DNA from: Vitellaria paradoxa
Taxonomy: Eukaryota > Streptophyta > Magnoliopsida > Ericales > Sapotaceae
Assembly (NCBI GenBank): GCA_019916065.1
Contig: CM034233.1
Span: forward strand, 15,045,009-15,109,008
Direction of reading: 5' to 3'
Length of the DNA: 64,000 bases
Part shown: piece after piece, positions 22,638 to 33,849 of the stretch
How the letters are laid out: each line of letters starts with the position of its first letter
Numbering within the stretch: position 1 is the first letter of the stretch
Made by a program: the position numbers and the translations under genes
Notes under the pieces: generated by a model
The model's input: only the letters and a program-made list of their open reading frames with translations
Database searches by the model: none
What the model was told of the DNA's origin: nothing

Positions 22638-25600
22638 ATGTTTGGAGCTCAGACCCCGGCGTCGCCCTTCGGGACTCCGTCTTCAACCCCCGCCTTCGGA
22701 GCGCCTTCCTCAAGCCCCGCCTTCGGAACCCCTTCCTCAACTCCCGCCTTCGGCACTCCCTCCTCTACTCCCGCATTCGGCACCCCATCGGCGCCGTCAT
22801 TCGCCACCGGCTTCGGCACATCACTCTTTTCGAGCCCATTCTCTCAACAACAGCCCCCGCAACAGCAACCCTCGCTGTTTCAGCCACAACAGAGCTCCAG
22901 TGCATTCGGCTTCTCCACTCCCTTCGGCGCTGCCTCGCAGCCGTCACTGTCGACTCCGTTCGGCCAGTCGGCGACTCCATCGCTGCCCTTCGGCAGTGCT
23001 CAGCTGACAACTCAGATGGCCCCTGTTGCTCCTCTTCCTTTCTCCCTCGCCGATCGCGACATCCAAGTAAGTTAATCTATGAAAACCCTAAGTTCTAGCA
23101 CTTGTCTCTCTCTCTCTCTCTCTGGTTTGAATTTTGTGGTTTTGAACGACCTCTTATGTGATTATTGTTAGGCGATTGTTGATGCTTACAAGGAGGATCC
23201 TGGAAACCCTAAATACGCATTTAAGGTTTGATTCTCTGTTCCTTCTTCTGAACGAGCTAGTTGCCTGCCTATGATTTACACTTCCTTTTGTTGCTCTTTG
23301 GTTGCTGAGAAAACTGTCCCAAACACTTGAAGAAAACGATTGTGAATACTGTGATGGATGTTCATTGCGTAACAATAATGAATAAAATCTTGAAGAAATT
23401 CTTTCTCAGCTTAGCATCATTCACTTTCTTGTTCCGTATGTATCATAAATTGATGAAACAAGTACTGATCAGAGATTTTTTTTTTTGTTGCAATTTTTGT
23501 TTTATTTTGTATAAAATTTTCAACTCGCTGTAACCAAACCATCAGGTCCAAGATATTTATAGAATTCTTTTTTTTGGCAGCATTTGTTGTTCAGCGTAAC
23601 GGAACCACAATTTAGGATAAAGCCTGCTGGTGTATCAGATGTGAGTTTATTAACTAGACTTCCATTTTTAATTTCTTTCTCATCTTAGAAGTTTTAGGGT
23701 TTTACTCTATTGAGGTTTTTCTGGCTAAGTTTGGAAAATAGTTTGCATCAACAGATCATGTGGGCAGAAGCTATGGGGAAGCTGGAAGGTATGGAGAGTT
23801 CCAACAGGGAACGCTTATGGCCTCAGCTTGTTCAGGGTTTCAAAGATCTCTCGCAGCGCCTGAAGGTACTTTTATTTTGTTGTTTAGCATAAATTGTTCA
23901 CTTTGATTATTATTTGCGGTTTTATTTATTTATATAATATCTCATTTTTAGTTGGTACATGGATTTTATATTCAATAATTATTTCAACCTAGCCAAGAAG
24001 AACAGAAAGAGTGAGTTCAACTGGACAAATAGATCCTAAAGATGGATAACACTAATTTGGATTATGACACTGAACTCCATTGAATCAGAAAATAGAAGAA
24101 GGGAAAACACCAAAGAGTATTTTGGACATCTATGGAGGTGGTAGAGTCTTTTTTGTATAGGTGTGTGGAGATGCATCTGTTTAGGTTGGGCAGATTTTGT
24201 GGAGCAGTGTTCAGTAGCAGTAGGGTGAGGTAATAGGGTACGTTTTTAATGTCATACGTGGAGACAAGCGAAGGTAGACTTCAAGAGGATTTTCCACTTA
24301 TTTATTGTACTGCGATGAATTAGGATGCAACCATTGGCGAGTACTTCAGGAACGTGGATGGCGTATTGTTTTGGCACATTATTTGTTGTGTATGGTTTTG
24401 GCACATTATTTGTTGTGTATGGTTTTGGCACATTATTTGTTGCAGACATGTCAATTACTGGGAGTTTTGAGGAACTTATGGAATTGCTAAAGCTATTACA
24501 TCATCTTAAAGTTGAGGGGACTAGGGAGGGCAAGGAAGATGAGTTATTGGGGGGCTTCTAACTCGGGTTAGTTTGCAGTTAAACTGTTCTACCTTAGCCG
24601 CCTGGGGGATGTAGGGGTGGATCTCCCGTGGCCCAAGCTTTGGACGCTTTGGACTAGCGAGGCACCTACTAAGATTTTTTTTTCCCCAATTGGTGCACTG
24701 TTAGGGGCAGCATTTTCACTTGTAATAACCAGCAGAAGTGGGGGATAATCATTGTCAGTTCATGTCCTTTATGGAAATGCAATGGCGAGAGAGTCTCTCA
24801 TATTTTGATTCATTGTCTAGTGATGAAGGAATTATTGAGTTTAGCATTGTCTTGTGTTAATATGCATTGGTTGTTTTCTTGGGAAGTCCCCTAGGTTTTG
24901 ACAGAGTGGTAGTGTGCTTGGATATGTAAAAGAAAGAGCAATGAGTGGAATTTGATTATGGTGGGGTGCTCGGATATGCAAAAGAAAGAGGAATGAGTGG
25001 ATTTTGATTATGTTCTGTATAGGGTGGTTTGAAGGGAGCACAACAGGAGGACATTTCAAGGAATAGAGTTGGCTCTTCACAAATTAAAAAGAATTTTTTT
25101 GCCTACGTTGCACAGCTGGGCATCTAGGCCTGAGGATCTGGATGTGTATACATTTTTTAATTTCATTGAGTTTTTGGAAGCCTACTTCTTGAGTTTTTGG
25201 TCTTGTGTAGTTGGGCTGGTCCCATTTTTGTTTTATTGGTGGCATCTGCTCGATTCTTTTCACGATTTTATGTCACTTATCAAAAAAAAATTTTTTTTTC
25301 CTGTGGTGTTACAAACTTGCATGAGCCTTGGGGCATATATTCTGCTTGCTCCTTCATTGGAATTTGGTTTATATGATGAAGAAATCCTCTTGCAAATAGT
25401 GGTAAATGTGTAGAAAGATTGAAATTCTGTTTTGATTCATGACTTAAGATTGGGAGAGAAAATGATAGGTGTGCTTGGATAAGATTAGAACGTTTGTAAT
25501 TATATAAACCAAACCAAACCAAGCCTTTTCCCACTAGGTGGGGTCGGCAACATTTGTAATTATATATATATGTATATATAAGATTAGAACATTTGTAAAT

Positions 25601-28600
25601 GACCTGCGATTCCTAAGAGGAGGTTTCATTGCTTTGAATTGATGAAGAAATGATTTACTTCGAAAATTTGGGGGGGTGGGGAAAGAGTGGAAGAAGATAA
25701 GAAGGGGGGGTTACCCACAACTCAACTATGTCTATATAACTGAGCTGATCCTCTACAGGCAAAATGATAGAATGCATGAAGAATAGAAGATATGGGCCCG
25801 TGGAATGAAAACAGGGTCATTTAGGTCCTGTTTGGTCTAGTTTTCATTTTTTGTAAATTGGTCAGAACCCAATTGATTGGGAATTATTTTATCTTGCATT
25901 CCATTTTAGTTGAATTAGGTGAGAAATTGCTGTCATAAAAACTGCTTGGATTTCAGAAATTGCTACACCGCATAAGTTAGTAATAGAGCTTAGATTTTAG
26001 TGTTTACTAACTGAATTTGTTAAATTTTTTTTTTTATTAAGCTTAGATTCCTTTTTTTTTTTAAAGAACTTAGATTTATGATAGTAACAAAAAAAAAACT
26101 ATTCTTGGAATAATTCCTTAAGAAATTTCCCTCAGTGTTTAGGGCAAATATCCAAAATCAGATTCTTCACATGAACAAGCCTCCTAATGGTATTTTGGTG
26201 CCTTACAATTAGTGGTAGCATCAAGCAAACATGACAGAAAATTTGAACCAATAGCCAAGTTCATTTTCATAAATATTTGTTTTGCAAAACTGTTTTTAAA
26301 TGTAACAGCCAAATGAAATTTTATCATTTTTTCTTTTTGAAAGCTGTTTTCAAAGTGTAACCACCAAACAAATTTTCAGATGTGAAAATTTAAAGAACTA
26401 TTTTTAGAAACTCCTTTTGAAAACAAATTTTCAATTCACTACTTTTAAATTGTTAGCTACCATTTCACCTAAAAGTTTAAGCTGGTTGGTAGGAGAGCAA
26501 TTTTATACTTTATTTATATTGACTATTTTCTCTTACCATGCCCCCTCATTTGTGTTCAAACTGATTTTGAAGAGGTTAAAACACATGTGACTATTGATTT
26601 TTTTTGGGTGGTAGTGAGGTTTGAACTTCGGACCTGTGCTTGCTCTGATACCATATTAGATTGTTGACCATCATCTCACTTGAAAACTTAAGTTATCAGG
26701 GAGGAGGGCTACTTTATTATTTGTATTGACTATTTTCTTTCAACAGCTACCAAATGGTGGAGCCTTAAGCATTCGTAATCTTTGTAAATGTTATTGAGTT
26801 ACAGGAAGCTAAGTTCAAGGAACCCATAAGATGGTACTAAAAGGTAGGTCAAAGAAAATATAAGCTATGGTAGGTTTAAGACATTTACAGCCTTTATTTT
26901 GAGTTATATTAGGCTGAGCTTAATAAATATGTAAGATCTGTTTTAAGGCAGGTAGGTAGTTATCTAGTGATGCTAAATGGTGAAAGTAGAATAACATATG
27001 TAGGAAGCCCACATCACAAAATTTGCGAAGATTAAAGTACAAGCTTGATGAATAAAAAAGAGCGTGGACTTGATAGTGGGATTTGGAAATTCTATCAATG
27101 GAAATGGTGGTGATTGAATTATAGCTTCGGTCACATCAGCTGCTTCTTCTGGTGGAGTTGGCAGCCTTCAAGTTAGATATCATTCATAAATTGGAGAAAT
27201 ATTTATAGAAGTTTTGGCAGAGATAGGGGTGGAAGCTGCTTTAGTTCAAATGACTCTGATGAGATAACTACTGTTTTTGTTGTGATTGATGGAAACTCAT
27301 TTTGGTTCATTGTGGCAAAAAGGTTAAGTTATTTTTGTCCTTTAAAAAGAATTGTATGTTAAGTTATTTTTGTCATTTAAGATTGCTCTTTGATTCATAC
27401 CAATTTTACTATCATTTTTTTTGTTTTTTTGTTTTTTTTTTAACTTTTGTCAAACTTCTAAGACATGATGTATATGATAGAGATTTTTGTTTCATTGAGA
27501 TATGTGGAAATATGACCCCTCAACGAAAACTGAGATATTAGAAGGTGCTGTTGTCTGTTGTGTGTTTTGTATTGAAATAATTATTAATGAGGTTGATTGC
27601 AAAATCATTGAGATTTGTCTAAATATGAAAAAAGGGTGGCCCAATGCACAAGGCTTCCGCCATGCAGGGTTTGGGGAGGTAATTAAAGATACTAGTTCCG
27701 AGTATTGAATTCATGACCTCCAGGTTGCAAATGAGCAAACCTCACCATGGTGCTAAAGCTTACTCTCATTTGCCTAAGGGTGTGTTTGGGAGTAAAATTC
27801 ATGGTTTATAAGGGGTCTTTAAAGTATGGTTTCTGAGCGGCTAATACAAAACATGCTGGGAAGTTTTTAAGTGATGAGTTGTAGGTTGTTCTCATGGGTT
27901 TGTTTTTTCTTTGAAAAAGATAAGTAAATTTTATTAATAGGAGTGAAATCAAATAAGCATCGAAGAGATGCTAATACAATCAGCCATTGAGAAGACAACT
28001 ACAATCGAACCATCAATCAGAATTCAAGCTAATATGATCAAGGAAGTTAAAAAAGGAAATTAAATCCATCTTCCTTCCATCATTCACCCATCCAGATAGA
28101 CAGTTAAGAAATGTACTCTTCAATCGCTGTGAAGATCTATTTTTATCTTCGAAAATCCTTCGATTCCTTTCCTTCCATATCAGCCAACAAACACAAAATG
28201 GGAGCAAATTCCATATGTGCCTTTTGTGTTTGTAAAAGGGCTGCCCCCACCAAGCCAATAGAAACTCACGGAAGCCTTTTGGGAAGCAGAAATGAATTCC
28301 AAAGTATGCTAGAGTCAAGTTCCATATCTCAGTAGTCCATTGACAGTGTAGTAGAAGGTGAGCTATAGATTCCTCCTGATTTAAACATAAAATGCACCGA
28401 TTAACAATGGATTAACCTCTGTGTTTAAGACCTCATGGGTTTGTTGAACACCTCAAAACCCATGAGTGGGTGTTTTGTTTCAATTTTTTGAGCACCCTGA
28501 TTTGGGTGGTTTTCAGGGGTTCATAAAATTCTAGGCAATAGTAGGAAATCCAAATTTGACATTTATTAACAAAACCTTATTACTTATATTCTTCATTTGC

Positions 28601-31600
28601 ATTGTCGCATCTTAGAGGTAGGAAAAGAAGAATGAGCACTTGGTTCATCTCAAATCGATGAAATTGTTGCTCGTGAACTTGTACTCTTTTTAATTTGCAT
28701 GATTATGAGTATTTTGGATGGTCCATAATTTGAATTTGACATATTTGGACTAGTATTTTGGATATTATATATTTGGGATAGTTTATAATTTGGATTTAAT
28801 TTATTTGGATGAGGATTTTGAATGTTATATATTTTGGATGGTTTATAATATGGATGTGACTTATTTAAATTGGTATTTATGGATGTGATTTTCGGTAGAC
28901 TTTTTTTTTTTAGTGATTAGGATTTGAAGTGTATCGGAGTTTTATTGTTGATTTTATTTTATTTTTTTTTGTTACTTCAATAGCATAATATGTTGTTTTT
29001 TATATATGTGTCTAATCACTAACAGCTATTGCAGGGCTTGTTGGTTAATAAATAAAGTTACACGTGTCATTATATACATCAATAAATACCTCAGAACTCA
29101 TTAAAAAATAAACTTCCAAGCATGGGTTCATTATTTTTAAACCTATGTTTTTGAACACCTTATAACTCATACCATCTAAACATCACAGAACACAGTACTT
29201 TAAAACTCCCAAGCACGGTCTAAATATGATCCTTTTGTAAATTGTTCAAAGCCTAAGGATTATAAAAAAAAAGGTTGCAAAAACTAAGATATCTAAAAAT
29301 ACTACGACCCTGTTTAGTAACATTTATGTTTACTGTTTTTATATTTATGGTTACATATTTTTTAAAATTGGCAACAAAAACATGTTTTTTAAACCTGTTT
29401 TTTTTTGTTTCTAAAAAAATGAAAACTTAAACAGAAAAATATAAACAATAAAAAAGTATTTTTGCTCTTTTTTTTCTTCTGTTGTAAACATTTTGTCAAT
29501 TTTAATACTTTATCCATTTGTTGCATCATATTAAAATGAATTATTTTATTCAAATATTTTATTAAACTAAAATTATTTTAAGCAAACCATATCATTAAAT
29601 CAGATTAATTAAATTTAATTAATTATATTAATATGAAATATATTTTATTAAATTCAATTAATATTTTAAAAAATTAATAAAAATAAATATTTTATTCAAA
29701 TAAAAAATTAATTACTATAAATAAATTGCATTTTCAAATGCAATTTTAGTTTTCATTTCAGGAAAAAAATGACAACAGAAAACAAAAAAACAGAAAATAT
29801 AAACAGTTAAACTACAACAACAACAACAACATAAACTTTTATTCCACTAGGTGGGGTCGGAAAATATAAACAGTTAAACATAAAGATAAAAACGACAACG
29901 TTATCAAACGGGCCCTACATATATATATATATATTTTAATTTTGTTTTACATAGATATTAATAAGGTTGATTGCAAAAGCTTTTTATTGCTTCAGTCAAA
30001 CAATCACTACTTGATTATTAATTTTCCCAGAATTATATTACATTCTAAGCGATTCATATTTTTCTCTAGGTTTGGGGATGAAGGATATGTGAAATATAAA
30101 TCATCAAGCAAAATTGAGGAATATGAAGTCTATTTCCATATTTTTATCTGTAGCAGGACATTTTCTGATTAGATGTTACGCATCAAACAAAATTAAGTGA
30201 ATCATTTGCAATTGTCATAGAAGTTGGCAGCCCTCTTGTCATCCTTGATTGGTTTTGAACAAATTCGTAGTGGGCATTAAAGAGTTTACTGGTGATTGTT
30301 GCACCACACAGCATTGTACAGTAGCAAGTTAGGTGGAGATGAAACCCTGCAACTTTTCTGATTTATTGCAGTGACAAAATGCTTCATGAATTAAAAGTCA
30401 AGTAATAATGTTCTTTTCTCTTTTGCATTTTTTGAGGTTAGTAAGATATGGCGAAGCCTGGCAAAGGAGGAAATGGGCCTTTTCTCGCTTGATTAGCAAG
30501 TAGATGTGGAATTTTTAGGCATTCATGTAAAATTGTGAATTCATCTACCTGTGCATTTATATTTTGGGGCAAAGGAATTCTTAAATGAAGAGAAGACAAG
30601 AAATAATACCTATGTCTTGCTTTGCTTTCGGCTTGATGCCAAGAAGTATCTTTAGCTGTTGCAAGAATATCCTCGTGGAGTTGAGATATGCAATTCCCAT
30701 TTTTTTTGGGGATGAATAAAAAGGCCTTCATTTGGCAGAATATGGTTTGCAGTTCCTTTGGTTTTGCAATCTGACAGCACACCTGTGAGGTGATACTGTT
30801 GTAACTAGACTGAGGGTGCCTTGCCTTCTCGTATTCATTCATTCATACCTAATTAATGGGTTTTGAACTTGTGTCCTTTTATGGTAAGAATAAGCCTAAA
30901 AGGCTAAAACATTGGATGCTTTTCTATTTATTTATAGAAAATTATGTTTTTTTCTCCAACATGAAGTAGTTTAGTTAGTATGGTAATTTCTCTCCATACT
31001 ATGCTCCAAGAAAGTATGCATACTTTTATGAATAAGTAGTTGCTCGATAGTGTGTTTTCTGGGGCATGGTTATATTTTATGGACGCTTTTCTACTTAGGG
31101 TGCCAAACATTATGCCGATGCTTCTTTGGCTATTGCAATTTTTTGTGTCCACACTGCGTACTGAAGTTTTTTAACAGTTAAGGTTTTGGTTGGTACAGCT
31201 TCAAGATGAAGTGATACACTCTGATGCTGAGAGATTGCGAATGACTCAAAGCAATGTGAAGATGGTTCTCTCTCTCTCTCTCGCTCTATATATATATATA
31301 TATATATAACTGTGTGTGTGTATACATATTGAGAACAAGAAGAAACCACAATATATTGGAGAGTGAGAGGGGATCCCAGGAGGACATAAAGATGACAGAA
31401 GATGGGAGTTAAAAGAATGATAGACATGTATTAGTATTATATGTGCAGTTTGCACTCGTTTGGTGTGTATCGTGGATTTGTGATTTTTAATTTCATGCAT
31501 GTTTATTGCAGCTTCAAAGGCACTTTCAAGCTGACACTATTCCTTGGATCCAAATAATGAGACAAAAAGAGCAAGGTCTTCAGAGGCGCCTCTTAAGGGT

Positions 31601-33261
31601 GGGATTCTTTTGGCTTTACAATTGATTTAACTTGAAAATAGGTATGAATGATCAAATTGGGTGCACAAGCAGCTAGGTTGTGTCTGCATGATTGGGTCAC
31701 TGTCACTGGCTGATTTTCTTCATTGGGTGAAAGCAGCATGGTTGTGAAAGATGTTGGCAGTCTGCTTGAAATATTTTTGTTGTGATATGCTTAAATGTCA
31801 ATTTATGCTTGATTTCTATCGGATCCACCACTTGGGATGTAGCTTTGTTTGCTGGGCACTGTTGAATGTTCATGTGAATTAATGCATGTGGCGTATAGTT
31901 TACTTGATTTTCTTATATGTTTATATGTGCTGTTATGAAAAGGTGATGAGAACTGTAGAGGCATTGGAGGGTAAAGGTTGCAGAGTGCCCTTAATGAAAG
32001 GAGAAGTTGAATTGGCTGAGAAGTTGGCAGTAATAACTAGGCAGGTTGGTGTTCCTTGTCATTTTTGTTTCATTTGTCGTATTCTCCTTGGCCTGTGAAA
32101 AAGCATCATACTGATAAGCAGATACTTGTACAGTTGAAAGGATCTGGGCCGGAACTTTCTAGGAGGGTCCAGAATCTTCTGACCATAGCTCGTGTTCAGG
32201 CAAATGCTATTGGTGGTGGTCCCATATATCTTCCAGGATCAACCAAAATACACGAACAGAGTCTTTCTGATATGCAGGAGGTGAGTGCCAATGCTTGAAT
32301 TACTATTCTTGAGGTTGGAAGGAGCGTCAATGTGTGGTCATTATATTAGTCATTGACTTGTCACTTTTTGTTCTTTTGCACCATCCTTCACAAATATTTT
32401 TAACAATATTGATTCCCCCCCCCCCCCCCCCAAAAAAAAAAAAAAAGAAATCTCCGATGTTAAATGAGTACTAATGCCCTAAACCAGTTTAATTTTGGAT
32501 AAGTTTTTTTTTTTCTTATTTTATTTAGGATTAGTATAGAAGTTTTATTTACTCATCTTTTTTTACGAGCCAAGGGTTATTTTGTAATCATTAGGAATTA
32601 GGATTTCATATTTCAAAATCTAATTAGGAATCTTTATTAGATAAAAAACCGAATATGATTTGGTTTGGGATTAGCTTTATTTTTTCTATAAATAGGGCTC
32701 ATGCAATCAATTTTTTACATTCAAGTTATTAATCCAATTAAAATTTTCTTAGAACTATTTTTTTTTTTGGTAATTAAATTTTTTTTTTTCGTAGAACTTT
32801 GTGTTGGGGATTCAAGATTTTTTTTTTCGGTTGTACTCCATAATGATATCCCTCTAAACGCTAGCATAGCATCATTATATAAGATACTGGTCCACGAAGG
32901 AAGTTAGGGTTCTTTAGATTAAGTTGCCTTGATGTTTGGGTTCTTTAGAATAAGTTTGCCATGATATAAATCGTTTTTTGTTATATTCTTTTAGTATTAT
33001 TCTTCCTTCCTTTTTACTTAAATATTGCGAATCCCAGCAATTAATGTTTCTGATGGGGAGTGCGGATAGGTCCAGGGTGACATAGCATGGTTTTAATCTT
33101 TCATTAAACTTGTGATGTTATGATAAATGATATAATTTGTGGGGCAGGTCTTGCAACAGCAGACGGAAGCCATTGCAAGGCTTGGCAATGTGTTGAAGCG
33201 TGATATCAGGGATATGGAGATTATAATGGCGGACACAGAGATGACAGAAAATGGGAGTTAA
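22638..33261 (+). CDS. NUP54: Nucleoporin NUP54 (FG nucleoporin of the nuclear pore central channel)
   Basis: The nine coding exons are 22638-23066, 23172-23225, 23581-23640, 23755-23865, 31199-31264, 31512-31598, 31943-32044, 32134-32280 and 33148-33261. All introns are GT...AG and all exons are whole codons, giving 389 residues. Residues 1-143 include about eleven FG dipeptides in PSSTPAFGT-type repeats encoded by a degenerate 24-27 bp minisatellite. The alpha-helical part follows (SLADRDIQAIVDAYKEDP, IMWAEAMGKLEGMES, then LQDEV and EGKGCRVPL) and is strongly Arabidopsis-like. NUP54 pairs with NUP62 and NUP58 in the channel subcomplex that forms the permeability barrier. I start at 22638 because MFGAQTP matches the family; an in-frame ATG lies 24 bp upstream. 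Intron 4 is 7.3 kb, inflated by transposons. Exon 7 has a weak acceptor (GAAAAG|GTG). Confidence 0.95.
24369..24442. repeat. 27-bp tandem repeat, 2.7 copies, in NUP54 intron 4
   Basis: TTTTGGCACATTATTTGTTG followed by TGTATGG is repeated from 24369, 24396 and 24423, the last copy partial. The copies are essentially identical, indicating recent slippage. Confidence 0.85.
24480..25290 (+). mobile_element. Degenerate LINE 3' fragment in NUP54 intron 4
   Basis: Broken frames read in order like the end of a plant LINE reverse transcriptase (zf-RVT region): a stretch like HILIHCLVMKELLSLALSC near 24800, then REHNRRTFQGIELALHKLKR and LHSWASRPEDLDVYTFFNFI near 25050-25170. An A-run at 25282-25290 ends the fragment. 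It is interrupted by stops and frameshifts and is in sense orientation with NUP54. The 5' boundary is approximate. Confidence 0.65.
25507..25548 (-). mobile_element. Ultra-short SINE 3'-end insertion (42 bp)
   Basis: The plus strand reads AACCAAACCAAACC, then AAGCCTTTTCCCACTAGGTG, then GGGTCGGC. On the minus strand this is the 3' end of an Au-like SINE, with a CCCACCTAGTGGG hairpin and a TTTGG tail. The flanks 25489-25506 and 25549-25566 are an 18-bp target duplication with one mismatch. Nothing of the SINE upstream of the hairpin is present. A second AAGATTAGAAC(A/G)TTTGTAA copy at about 25580 complicates the right flank. Confidence 0.75.
26451..26745 (-). mobile_element. TRIM (terminal-repeat retrotransposon in miniature), aged
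   Basis: Two related terminal repeats, about 26451-26538 and 26662-26745, share ATTGACTATTTTCT, GGNAGGAG and (A/T)ACCAT(T/C)TCAC words. GCTCTGATACCA at 26642-26653 is, on the minus strand, TGGTATCAGAGC, the initiator Met tRNA primer-binding site. It lies eight bases inside the right repeat as drawn. CATGCCCCCTCATT at 26537-26550 gives a polypurine tract beside the left repeat. There is no coding capacity. The repeats have diverged considerably, so the copy is old. No target duplication was found. Confidence 0.6.
27905..28431 (-). mobile_element. 5'-truncated LINE with 14-bp target duplication
   Basis: The minus strand encodes the zf-RVT tail of a LINE reverse transcriptase: a stretch ending HLLLHCQWTTEIWNL, then LLAWWGQPFYKHKRHIWNLL and CWLIWKERNRRIFEDKNRSS (open frame 28013-28318). 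It ends with a polyadenylation-like AATAAAAT and an A-rich tail at the left end. CTCATGGGTTTGTT flanks it at 27891-27904 and 28432-28445, a perfect target duplication. It is antisense to NUP54. Confidence 0.85.
28705..28885. repeat. 60-bp tandem repeat, three degenerate copies
   Basis: TTTGG(A/G)AT(G/A)GT(C/T)(C/T)ATAAT-like words start at 28712, 28772 and 28832, followed each time by TGGAT(T)TGA/TTTAATTTATTTGG-like sequence. Confidence 0.6.
29306..29916. mobile_element. hAT-like MITE with a nested mini-SINE
   Basis: The left end GACCCTGTTTAGTAACATTT and the right end, read on the other strand, AGGGCCCGTTTGATAACGTT are imperfect terminal inverted repeats of a type I associate with plant hAT MITEs. 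The inner sequence is A/T-rich without coding capacity. The 47-bp fragment at 29813-29859 inserted into its right arm, so it is younger than the MITE. The target duplication was not resolved. Confidence 0.5.
29813..29859 (-). mobile_element. Ultra-short SINE 3'-end insertion (47 bp)
   Basis: The plus strand reads (ACA)n, then ATAAACTTTTATTCCACTAG and GTGGGGTCG. The minus strand therefore has a hairpin region and a (TTG)n tail, typical of Au-like SINE 3' ends. GAAAATATAAACAGTTAAAC is present, perfectly conserved, on both sides (29793-29812 and 29860-29879). Confidence 0.8.
31265..31325. repeat. Compound CT/TA/TG microsatellite in NUP54 intron 5
   Basis: (CT)n, (AT)n and (TG)n tracts follow one another directly after the exon 5 donor, ending in TATACATAT. 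Confidence 0.85.
31382..31415 (+). pseudogene. Near copy of the final NUP54 codons and stop, inside intron 5
   Basis: GGACATAAAGATGACAG followed by AAGATGGGAGTTAAAAG matches the end of exon 9 (33231-33264, GGACACAGAGATGACAG then AAAATGGGAGTTAAAAA) at about 30 of 34 positions. Read in the same frame it ends MTEDGS and a stop, against MTENGS and a stop in the real exon. It could be a relic of a partial duplication or a cryptic terminal exon. Confidence 0.55.
32415..32446. repeat. C17-A15 composite homopolymer tract in NUP54 intron 8
   Basis: Seventeen C are followed directly by about fifteen A. Same polarity as the tracts at 5494 (complement), 45639, 47261 (complement) and 56470. Confidence 0.85.
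32520..32960 (+). other. LTR-like sequence in NUP54 intron 8
   Basis: TCTATAAATAGGGCTCATGC at 32683-32702 is a strong TATA-type promoter context of the kind found in plant LTRs. It is preceded by repeated AATTAGGA(A/T)T words and followed by AT-rich, leader-like sequence. The TG...CA boundaries and target duplication are not identifiable. Solo LTR is a guess. Confidence 0.3.
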
Positions 33262-33849
33262 AAAGTGTGGTCCCTTGAGTATTGATTGATGGAAGCAATT
33301 AATTTTTCAAATTTTCCCTATTATAATTTTGATTTTGGACATTGCATTTCAACTTTTGGGGAAAATTGCTGTTATATTAATGTCAATAGTTGCTAGACTG
33401 ACTCGGAAATTTAAGTTAGTTAAGGTGGCTGGAAATGGAGAAATTCATGCTAATTGCTTGAAAGTTGGGAGCTACCGTGAGATCTGTGTTGAGATCTATC
33501 TCGTGCAGGCAGGATTTTGGTAAGTATAGATTGCATCTAAATTTCTGCCCGTACGTGCCGTGCCAGCCTGGTCGGGTTAAGGTGGTAACAAATTGGTTAG
33601 TGATTTAGAAATTTGACTGATCCTGGGCATAAGCTTTATTCCATTGTGTAAGCTATACCCGTCTTGTGCCCTTGTGTCTTTATCACTTTTCTCACGGGGC
33701 AATGCTTGCATCCAAAATCTGACTTATAACAGTCTTAAAATAAAATTTGAGAGCTTGTTTAAAAGGCTCGTAAATAAACTAGGACTGCTAAAAGTCATCT
33801 GAAAATTTCATGCCCAATGGATTGGGTTTGCCATCTTGGTCATTGTGGT
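33262..33849. other. NUP54 3' flank
   Basis: This contains the NUP54 3' untranslated region and downstream DNA. No coding signal is seen; a 64-codon frame at 33329-33523 has no recognisable domain. Confidence 0.5.

Noticed and set aside
22642..23010. Two further open frames overlapping NUP54 exon 1
   Set aside because: They are shadows of the repetitive FG-coding exon in other frames.
24252..24561. Coding potential of the 27-bp repeat in NUP54 intron 4
   Set aside because: The unit is a multiple of three so frames stay open by default; it lies deep inside an intron and has no domain similarity.
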